Positions 8,674 to 14,110 of a stretch of 14,845 nt of DNA are shown here, piece after piece; within the stretch, counting starts at the first letter, position 1, and every line of letters begins with the position of its first letter. A program made the position numbers and the translations under genes. The stretch is taken from NCBI GenBank assembly GCA_009698975.1, contig WLPB01000006.1, positions 1 through 14,845 of the forward strand. The letters run 5' to 3'. This DNA comes from Actinomycetota bacterium. Lineage in GTDB: Bacteria > Actinomycetota > Actinomycetes > Nanopelagicales > Nanopelagicaceae. The notes under the pieces are model-generated. The model saw only the letters and a program-made list of their open reading frames with translations. It was not told the DNA's origin and did no database searches.

Positions 8674-10049
8674 GCTCACTACGGGGCAAGAGAATTCACT
8701 TTATTGGAATCGGTGGATCCGGAATGAGCGGCTTAGCACGCATCGCGATTGCTGATGGAATCGAGGTCTCTGGATCAGATTCTAAAGATTCATCTGTTCT
8801 CGGCGCCTTAGAAGCGCTAGGTGCAAAAATTTTCAGAAACCACGATGGTAGCCATTGTGAAGGTGCAGATGTCGTCATTTACTCCACAGCAATTTCGCCA
8901 AGCAATCCAGAGTTGATTCGGGCGCAAGAGCTCGCTATTCCCATGATGAGGCGTGCCAAGGCACTTGCATCACTTATGGAGGAGAATATTTCGATTGCTG
9001 TTGCAGGAACTCATGGCAAGACGACAACGACATCTATGGCAACAGTAGCTTTTCAAAGATGTGGGGTAGATCCTTCTTTCGCAATCGGTGGAACTATCAC
9101 GGCATCTGGAGCAAATGCTCATCGCGGAAGCGGAGATTTCTTTATCGCCGAGGCAGATGAATCAGATGGTTCTTTTACGGAATATCACCCTCGAGCTGCG
9201 ATTGTGACGAATGTAGAGCACGACCATGTAGATTTCTTTAAATCAGAAGCTGAAGTGACGCAGGCATTTAAAAGTTTCGTTGCAACAATCGCATCTGATG
9301 GATTCCTCATCTATTGCAATGACGATCCCGGCTCTCGGGCACTTGGGATAGCAACTACACACTGCACCTCAATTTCATATGGCGCAGATGAGAGTTCGGA
9401 TTTGCATATTGATCAGATAGAACTCACTCCAGGAGGGTCGCGAGCAAGAGCGCTATGGCGAGGAAGGGTTGTTGGCATAATCGAATTGCATGTACCAGGC
9501 CAGCACAATCTCCTTAACGCTGCCGCCACGCTTGCACTAGGGCTAGCCTTTAACCTGCCGGCAAACGATCTCTTAGCTGGGCTCTCCACTTTCCGCGGTG
9601 CAGGTCGCCGCTTCGAACTTAAAGCTACGGTGCATGGAATTCGTGTAGTCGATGACTATGGACACCATCCAACTGAGATTGAAGTTACTCTTGAAGCGGC
9701 GCGAAGATATGTGGATGCTGGTCGAATAATCGTGATTTTTCAACCACATAGATACTCACGCACAGAAGCTTTTCTGGAGAAGTTCGCCAGCACCCTTGAT
9801 CAGGCAGATGATGTCACCCTGCTTGAGATCTATGCCGCGAGTGAGCAGCCAATAGCCGGAATGAGCTCATCTCTCATCGCAGATCTCATGATGCACGGAA
9901 AGTTCATTCCCAATTTTATTGAAGCTACAGACCGTGTCATTGAGTTAGCCAAACCTGGCGATCTCATCCTCACCTTGGGTGCCGGAGATGTGAACTCGCT
10001 TGCTCCGATTATTGCCGAGGGCCTCAGAAAACGTTTTGAGTCACAGTAG
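8670..10049 (+). CDS. murC: UDP-MurNAc:L-alanine ligase MurC
   Basis: Cytoplasmic ATP-dependent ligase for the first stem-peptide residue, L-alanine. 459 residues, usual length, with no fused MurB or Ddl domain. The N-terminal Rossmann-like start is HFIGIGGSGMSGLA (10-23). The ATP loop is GTHGKTTTT at 113-121 (Lys117); the His in place of Asn is typical of MurC. Other blocks are EADESDGSF, TNVEHDHVDFF, PGQHNLLNAAA, VVDDYGHHPTEI and IVIFQPHRYSRT, all diagnostic. The start is coupled to murG through ATGA, with GGGAAG just upstream as a likely ribosome site. ftsQ begins 2 bases after the stop. Confidence 0.97.
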   Translation: MSSLRGKRIHFIGIGGSGMSGLARIAIADGIEVSGSDSKDSSVLGALEALGAKIFRNHDGSHCEGADVVIYSTAISPSNPELIRAQELAIPMMRRAKALASLMEENISIAVAGTHGKTTTTSMATVAFQRCGVDPSFAIGGTITASGANAHRGSGDFFIAEADESDGSFTEYHPRAAIVTNVEHDHVDFFKSEAEVTQAFKSFVATIASDGFLIYCNDDPGSRALGIATTHCTSISYGADESSDLHIDQIELTPGGSRARALWRGRVVGIIELHVPGQHNLLNAAATLALGLAFNLPANDLLAGLSTFRGAGRRFELKATVHGIRVVDDYGHHPTEIEVTLEAARRYVDAGRIIVIFQPHRYSRTEAFLEKFASTLDQADDVTLLEIYAASEQPIAGMSSSLIADLMMHGKFIPNFIEATDRVIELAKPGDLILTLGAGDVNSLAPIIAEGLRKRFESQ

Positions 10050-10051
10050 CG

Positions 10052-10714
10052 ATGAGACAGCGCACCAAAGTAGCTATCGTTGCAATTCTTCTTTTTGCAT
10101 CTCTGACATATCTCTTTGCCTTCTCACCGGTATTTCAAGTCAAGACAATCAAGGTCTCGGGTAACCCACAGGGCGTTTCTCAATCTCTGATACTTGAGAA
10201 AGCCCAGATTTCAGTTGGCGATAAATTGGCCCGGATAGAACCGCGGACAGTCTCAACAAGACTCTCCGCTCTGAATTGGATTAGTGCAATTAAGCTAGAG
10301 CGAAATTGGTTTCGAGGGGAAATTCAATTAACGATTACCCCGCGAATAGCTGTTGGAATTTATCGAGGAAGAGCGCTCGATAAGGGCGGAACGCTCTTCG
10401 ATCTTCCAACTGGAACCCCATCTGATCTCCCCGAGGTCAGGGCAGCAAATCCCCAGCTGGGACTTCTGGCAATTGAGCTCTTCAAAGAACTTCCCGGTGA
10501 TTTACGTAACTCGCTCCTTTCAATGAACGCCAACAACGAATCTTCGATTGCCTCGGTCCATCAAAGAGGAACACGTGAGATAAAGATTCAGTGGGGATCG
10601 ATTGAAGAAATGGCTCTTAAAATAAAGGTATATCGCGCACTTTTGGAACTTCCCGAAAATAAAGAAATTACGATGGTTGATCTATCAGCACCTCATGCAC
10701 CTATCGTGAAATAA
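10052..10714 (+). CDS. ftsQ: Cell division protein FtsQ (DivIB-type, POTRA domain)
   Basis: Single-pass membrane scaffold of the divisome that links early FtsZ-associated proteins with FtsW/FtsI. The 220-residue protein has a very short cytoplasmic tail (MRQRTK) and one membrane segment (about residues 8-25). A POTRA-like domain follows from about 28 to 98, opening with VFQVKTIKVSGN, the usual FtsQ entry motif. A beta domain then runs to the end. Identification rests on this architecture plus the position between murC and ftsZ, since primary sequence is poorly conserved in the family. It is shorter than many actinobacterial FtsQ proteins, mainly because the N-terminal cytoplasmic extension is missing. 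The stop codon itself forms part of an inverted repeat whose other arm is just upstream of the ftsZ ribosome site. Confidence 0.9.
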   Translation: MRQRTKVAIVAILLFASLTYLFAFSPVFQVKTIKVSGNPQGVSQSLILEKAQISVGDKLARIEPRTVSTRLSALNWISAIKLERNWFRGEIQLTITPRIAVGIYRGRALDKGGTLFDLPTGTPSDLPEVRAANPQLGLLAIELFKELPGDLRNSLLSMNANNESSIASVHQRGTREIKIQWGSIEEMALKIKVYRALLELPENKEITMVDLSAPHAPIVK

Positions 10715-10745
10715 ACCCTCTACGACAGGTGTAGATATTGGCTCG

Positions 10746-10793
10746 TGTTGGTTTTTGATTACGCCTCTCGAACACCATACCTTGCGACCAACA
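10746..10793. repeat. 7-bp inverted repeat nested in the ftsQ-ftsZ gap
   Basis: TGTTGGT (10746-10752) and ACCAACA (10787-10793) are exact reverse complements with a 34-base loop. They sit inside the outer 10-bp repeat and surround the candidate ftsZ promoter. Seven bases alone could arise by chance in a region this size; the nesting is what makes it worth noting. Confidence 0.5.
10755..10783 (+). promoter_or_regulatory. Candidate sigma-70-type promoter for ftsZ
   Basis: A -35-like TTGATT (10755-10760) and a -10-like TACCTT (10778-10783, fitting the actinobacterial TAnnnT pattern) are separated by 17 bases. The 136-base gap at 10715-10850 is the only substantial intergenic space in the window, and ftsZ usually has its own promoter in Actinobacteria. 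Transcription would begin near 10790, leaving a leader of about 60 bases. Match quality is moderate. Confidence 0.4.
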
Positions 10794-10837
10794 AAGTGAT
10801 TAGAAATGTGACTCTCAAGAGAGGGTTTACAGTTCTT

Positions 10838-10844
10838 AAGGAGG
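10838..10844 (+). promoter_or_regulatory. Consensus Shine-Dalgarno site of ftsZ
   Basis: AAGGAGG lies 6 bases before the GTG at 10851. It is the strongest ribosome binding site seen in the window and fixes the ftsZ start at GTG. Confidence 0.92.
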
Positions 10845-10850
10845 CTTCAA

Positions 10851-11981
10851 GTGGCTGCACCACAGAACTATCTCGCCGTAATTAAGGTCGTCGGTATCGG
10901 CGGAGGTGGAGTAAATGCAATCAATCGCATGATTGAAGTTGGGCTCAAGGGAGTCGAATTCATTGCAATCAATACAGATGCACAACACTTATTAATGAGT
11001 GATGCAGATGTGAAACTCGATATTGGTCGTGCATCTACCAAGGGTCTCGGTGCAGGTGCTGCACCTGATAAGGGTCGACAAGCAGCTGTTGATCACACAG
11101 AAGAAATTGAAGAAATTCTCCGCGGAGCGGATATGGTTTTTGTTACAGCAGGAGAAGGCGGCGGCACAGGAACTGGCGGTGCTCCAATTGTTGCAAAGAT
11201 TGCGCGCGATCTCGGTGCACTCACAATCGGTGTAGTAACCCGTCCATTCTCTTTCGAAGGAAAAATTCGTACTCGTCAAGCAGATGAAGGAATCGATGCA
11301 CTCCGCGAGCACGTTGATACCTTGATTGTTATTCCTAACGATCGCCTTCTTGCAATATCAGATCGCAACATCACAGCACTTGATGCGTTCAAGAGCGCAG
11401 ATCAAGTTCTTCTCTCTGGTGTTCAGGGAATCACTGAAATCATCACACAGCCAGGACTTATCAACCTTGACTTTGCGGATGTGAAAACTGTAATGACCGA
11501 TGCCGGATCAGCTCTTATGGGAATTGGTTCAGCCCGCGGAGAGAACCGCGCAACTCGCGCCGCTGAGCTAGCTATCTCAAGTCCACTTCTTGAAGCTTCA
11601 ATAGATGGAGCAATGGGAGTCCTACTCTCTGTTGCAGGTGGCTCTGATTTGGGTCTCTTCGAAATCAATGAGGCGTGCGAGCTTGTTCAATCTGCAGCGC
11701 ATCCTGATGCGCGAATTATCTTTGGCACAACAATCGATGATGCTCTGGGTGATGAAGTTCGTATCACTGTCATTGCCGCCGGGTTTGCTGGGGGAGAGCC
11801 AAAGAAAGTTGAAATGCCTTCTATAAACGCTGCATCTCTCTCGGGAGTAGCTGATCCAATTCCATCCAATGACCCGCTCTCGGTAGCACTTGATCTCGAT
11901 GGTTCTCAGGGGCGCAAGCGAATTACATTTGAAGAGCTTGTATCTGAAGACGAGATTGATGTTCCTGACTTCATGAAGTAA
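10851..11981 (+). CDS. ftsZ: Cell division GTPase FtsZ
   Basis: Tubulin-like GTPase that polymerises into the cytokinetic ring. 376 residues from a GTG start. The nucleotide-binding domain opens with [15 protein letters not shown]; the tubulin signature loop GGGTGTGG is at 103-110. The catalytic T7 loop NLDFAD is at 205-210, with the Asp residues that complete the GTPase site of the neighbouring subunit. A short linker (about 317-365) leads to the C-terminal peptide [10 protein letters not shown] (367-376), which binds SepF in Actinobacteria. One oddity is the loop usually reading GAGANP, which is GAGAAP here (67-72). All 18 arginines use CGN codons and none AGA or AGG, unlike murE upstream, consistent with high expression. 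It has its own candidate promoter and a consensus ribosome site. pgeF follows directly. Confidence 0.98.
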   Translation: MAAPQNYLAVIKVVGIGGGGVNAINRMIEVGLKGVEFIAINTDAQHLLMSDADVKLDIGRASTKGLGAGAAPDKGRQAAVDHTEEIEEILRGADMVFVTAGEGGGTGTGGAPIVAKIARDLGALTIGVVTRPFSFEGKIRTRQADEGIDALREHVDTLIVIPNDRLLAISDRNITALDAFKSADQVLLSGVQGITEIITQPGLINLDFADVKTVMTDAGSALMGIGSARGENRATRAAELAISSPLLEASIDGAMGVLLSVAGGSDLGLFEINEACELVQSAAHPDARIIFGTTIDDALGDEVRITVIAAGFAGGEPKKVEMPSINAASLSGVADPIPSNDPLSVALDLDGSQGRKRITFEELVSEDEIDVPDFMK

Positions 11982-11987
11982 TTGAAG

Positions 11988-11993
11988 TACGGT
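11988..11993 (+). promoter_or_regulatory. Possible -10 hexamer for a leaderless pgeF start
   Basis: TACGGT fits TAnnnT and lies 6 bases before the ATG at 12000, the same spacing as at sepF. No -35 is recognisable and only three of six consensus bases match, so chance is quite possible. Confidence 0.2.
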
Positions 11994-11999
11994 GCCGCA

Positions 12000-12674
12000 A
12001 TGAGCACTCGTTTTACCAAGCGCGCTGGAGGCGTAAGCCAAGGTGAGTTTGCTTCGCTCAACCTTGCCCTCCATGTTGGCGATCGTGCAGACGATGTTCG
12101 CCGCAATAGAGAGATCGCCGCAACAGATATAGGCGCAGATCTTGTCGGTGTTCAATATATGAATCAGGTCCATGGCAACCGAGTTGTGATCGTCGAAGAG
12201 CCTAGCGATGAAGAACCAACGGCAGATGCTCTTATTACCGGCATCCCTGGAATAGCGCTTGCAGTGATGGTTGCTGACTGCATTCCACTGCTTCTCAAAT
12301 CTGATGTTGCTGTAGCAGCGGTACATGTTGGGCGTCGAGGTTTAGTAAATGATGTAACGCGAAGCGCTCTCCATGTAATGCGCGAGATGGGGGCAGAACA
12401 CATCACTGCAATTATTGGCCCCTCAATATGTAGTCGCTGCTATGAAGTGTCAGAGGAGATATTTAGTGAGGTGGCCACTCTTCATCCGCTGGCAGCTTCT
12501 CGAACAGAGCGAAACACTCCAGCCCTAGATCTACCAGCTGCGCTTCGTGCGGTCCTCGAATCAGAGTCAATTTCATTTATTGACGAGTTTGAATGCACTT
12601 TTGAGAGTCTTAGCCTTTTCTCCTATCGAAGAGATGCAATCACAGGTCGCCAAGCAGGAATAATCTCGCTATGA
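12000..12674 (+). CDS. pgeF: PgeF / YfiH-family peptidoglycan editing factor (polyphenol oxidase/laccase fold)
   Basis: Cytoplasmic zinc-site amidase of the YfiH (DUF152) family. In E. coli it removes L-serine wrongly added by MurC to UDP-MurNAc; some relatives have been described as laccases or purine nucleoside phosphorylases. Family blocks are KRAGGVSQGEFASLNLALHVGD, QVHGNRVV (His58), VADCIPLLL (Cys94), AAVHVGRRG (His109) and GPSICSRCYEV. The His-Cys-His set is the expected metal site. The start is uncertain: ATG at 12000 gives 224 residues, while a TTG at 11982 directly after the ftsZ stop gives 230 and might complete the first beta strand better. Neither has a good ribosome site. Its place after ftsZ and before yggS is the usual actinobacterial context, and its stop overlaps yggS by ATGA. 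Confidence 0.92.
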   Translation: MSTRFTKRAGGVSQGEFASLNLALHVGDRADDVRRNREIAATDIGADLVGVQYMNQVHGNRVVIVEEPSDEEPTADALITGIPGIALAVMVADCIPLLLKSDVAVAAVHVGRRGLVNDVTRSALHVMREMGAEHITAIIGPSICSRCYEVSEEIFSEVATLHPLAASRTERNTPALDLPAALRAVLESESISFIDEFECTFESLSLFSYRRDAITGRQAGIISL

Positions 12675-13327
12675 GTACTCGCCGAGAAGAAATCTCATCT
12701 GCTCTTGAGGGTGTACAAGAGGAGATTGCTGCATATTCACCAACGCTCATCGTCGTTACAAAGACTTACCCAGTAAGTGATGTAGAAATCCTCGCATCAC
12801 TCGGTGTTCGCGATTTTGGAGAGAACCGCAATGAAGAAGGAGTGGATAAATCACCTGCGATATCGGGCAGATGGCATTATCAAGGAGAGATTCAGAGCAA
12901 GAAAATTCGATCGATTTTGAGTTGGGCCGACTGCCTACACTCCTTAGATTCGCTCGACCATGCCCAGAAGATTTCAAGAACCATCTCAGAAGATGGCAGG
13001 ACTATCGATCTCTTTCTTCAGCTCTCACTCGATGGCGATCCTGCGAGAGGGGGAGTGCTTGAAAGTGAGCTGATTGGTTTCGCGGAGGCTACTTCTACAC
13101 TCCCTGGCATACATCTTCTAGGAATAATGTGTGTACCTCCCGTGGAAATGGAGCCGTCAACAGCCTTTTCCAAGATCGCCCTTATCCATCAAGGGTTTAA
13201 AGCAAGATTTCCGCAGTCGCCTTCACTCTCGGCAGGTATGAGTCAGGATTACATGCTTGCCCTCGAACATGGTGCGACACATATCCGAGTGGGGAGCAAA
13301 ATCCTCGGTAAGCGTACCTACCCCTAG
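12671..13327 (+). CDS. yggS: YggS/PROSC-family pyridoxal phosphate-binding homeostasis protein
   Basis: Single-domain TIM-barrel PLP carrier, related to the N-terminal domain of alanine racemase, with no known catalytic activity. The family controls free PLP and amino acid balance and is a standard dcw neighbour (ylmE in Gram-positives). 218 residues. The PLP lysine is Lys31 in IVVTKTYPVSDV. DFGENRNEE (48-56), WHYQGEIQSKK (68-78) and the phosphate-binding C-terminal block LSAGMSQDYMLAL...GATHIRVGSKILG follow in the family order. The last block is slightly divergent from the common GMSxD...GST.VRIGT.IFG form, but the key positions are kept. The start is coupled to pgeF through ATGA, with AGGA about 11 bases upstream. 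sepF follows after 12 bases. Confidence 0.94.
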   Translation: MSTRREEISSALEGVQEEIAAYSPTLIVVTKTYPVSDVEILASLGVRDFGENRNEEGVDKSPAISGRWHYQGEIQSKKIRSILSWADCLHSLDSLDHAQKISRTISEDGRTIDLFLQLSLDGDPARGGVLESELIGFAEATSTLPGIHLLGIMCVPPVEMEPSTAFSKIALIHQGFKARFPQSPSLSAGMSQDYMLALEHGATHIRVGSKILGKRTYP

Positions 13328-13333
13328 TAAACT
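13328..13333 (+). promoter_or_regulatory. Candidate -10 element for leaderless sepF mRNA
   Basis: TAAACT fits TAnnnT (four of six consensus bases) and ends 6 bases before the sepF ATG, so transcription would begin at or next to the A of the start codon. The 12-base gap after yggS contains no Shine-Dalgarno-like purine run. Leaderless mRNAs are common in Actinobacteria. No clear -35 is seen. Confidence 0.4.
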
Positions 13334-13339
13334 TTTCAT

Positions 13340-13816
13340 ATGTCATCTGCGCTCAATAAGGTTATGGGTTTTCTCGGTCTCGTAGATTCCGATGAGAGCC
13401 AAGAGGTTGTCGAATCAACTACCGAAAAGAAAACCACTCGTGATTTGGGTCGACGTTCTTCAGAACCAACTGGGGTTACAGTCGTTGGATCGCGTACAGC
13501 TCTGGTGCAACCTCACTCAGCAGCCGTCGAAGATAACAACGCTTACAACATCATTACTTTGCAACCGCGCTCTTACTCTGAGGCTCGCAAAGTTGGCGAG
13601 TATTACCGCGAAGGAAATCCGGTCATCATTAACCTAGATGACATGGAAGAGAGTGAGCGCAAGCGCCTCGTTGACTTTTCAAGCGGACTTGTCTTCGGTC
13701 TCAACGGTCGTATTGAACGAATTAGCCTCAAGGTTTTTCTTCTCTCACCAGCTAACGTCAATGTGAGTAATGAAGATAAGAGCGCAGCTCAAGCAACATT
13801 TTTTAACCAGAGCTGA
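13340..13816 (+). CDS. sepF: SepF, membrane anchor and bundling partner of FtsZ
   Basis: Cytoplasmic division protein that ties FtsZ filaments to the membrane and organises the ring; it is the main FtsZ anchor in Actinobacteria, which lack FtsA. 158 residues. An N-terminal stretch, SALNKVMGFLGLV (about 3-15), has the amphipathic pattern expected of the membrane-binding helix. A polar linker follows (about 16-67), then the conserved SepF core (about 69-140) with IITLQPRSYSEARKVGEYYREG, VIINLDDMEESERKRLVDFSSGLVFGLNGRIERIS and KVFLLSPANV. The linker is shorter than in mycobacterial and Streptomyces proteins. There is no recognisable ribosome site, but a -10-like TAAACT directly upstream suggests an additional leaderless transcript. 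The FtsZ tail peptide DVPDFMK in the same cluster is its expected binding target. Confidence 0.95.
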   Translation: MSSALNKVMGFLGLVDSDESQEVVESTTEKKTTRDLGRRSSEPTGVTVVGSRTALVQPHSAAVEDNNAYNIITLQPRSYSEARKVGEYYREGNPVIINLDDMEESERKRLVDFSSGLVFGLNGRIERISLKVFLLSPANVNVSNEDKSAAQATFFNQS

Positions 13817-13825
13817 TTTCTCAGC

Positions 13826-14110
13826 ATGACCATCAAAGGCATCATCCTTCAGCTGCTCACCCTCTTTGAAGTAGCGCTCTTTATCCGCCTCGTCATCGAT
13901 TACATTCGAATCTTTGCCCGCAACTGGCGCCCAAATTCACTCGTGATGGCTCTCTTTGAAGTTATTTACTCCATCACAGAACCAGCGATGTCATTTGTTC
14001 GACGATTTATTCCACCACTTCGAATAGGTGGAGTAGCACTCGATCTATCTTTTATCGTATTAATTTTTGCAATCAATACGCTTCAGAAATTAATCAGCGT
14101 ACTTCTTTAA
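13826..14110 (+). CDS. yggT: YggT-family small membrane protein (YlmG)
   Basis: Small integral membrane protein of the YggT/YlmG family; the precise role is unknown, with links to division, osmotic tolerance and, in chloroplasts, nucleoid distribution. 94 residues with two hydrophobic segments, about 4-28 and 70-94. Between them is the conserved loop SITEPAMSFVRRFIPPLRIGG, in which the EP, RR and PP pairs and RIGG are family hallmarks. The ATG is 9 bases after the sepF stop with only a weak purine site, so coupling to sepF is likely. Its last 21 bases overlap the convergent ileS gene. divIVA, which follows yggT in Streptomyces, is absent here. Confidence 0.92.
   Translation: MTIKGIILQLLTLFEVALFIRLVIDYIRIFARNWRPNSLVMALFEVIYSITEPAMSFVRRFIPPLRIGGVALDLSFIVLIFAINTLQKLISVLL
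14090..14110. other. Tail-to-tail overlap of yggT and ileS
   Basis: The yggT stop (TAA at 14108-14110) lies inside ileS, and the ileS stop (TAA on the - strand, 14090-14092) lies inside yggT, so both reading frames share 21 bases. I see no GC-rich hairpin followed by a T-run on either strand nearby. The only small stem (GATAT/ATATC near 14140) is AT-rich and has no T-tract. Confidence 0.85.

Larger units (their letters stand above)
10712..10829. repeat. 10-bp inverted repeat bracketing the ftsQ-ftsZ gap
   Basis: The left arm TAAACCCTCT (10712-10721) includes the ftsQ stop. The right arm AGAGGGTTTA (10820-10829) is its exact reverse complement and ends 8 bases before the ftsZ Shine-Dalgarno site. 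The right arm also overlaps a local palindrome, CTCTCAAGAGAG (10812-10823), which would be an alternative pairing. The match is direct observation; any role as RNA stem or protein site is inference. Confidence 0.75.

Noticed and set aside
11622..12326. 234-codon open frame on the - strand across ftsZ and pgeF
   Set aside because: It is antisense to two well-conserved genes, rich in Cys, Arg and Ile with no recognisable domain, and has no ribosome site; it is a shadow of the coding strand.
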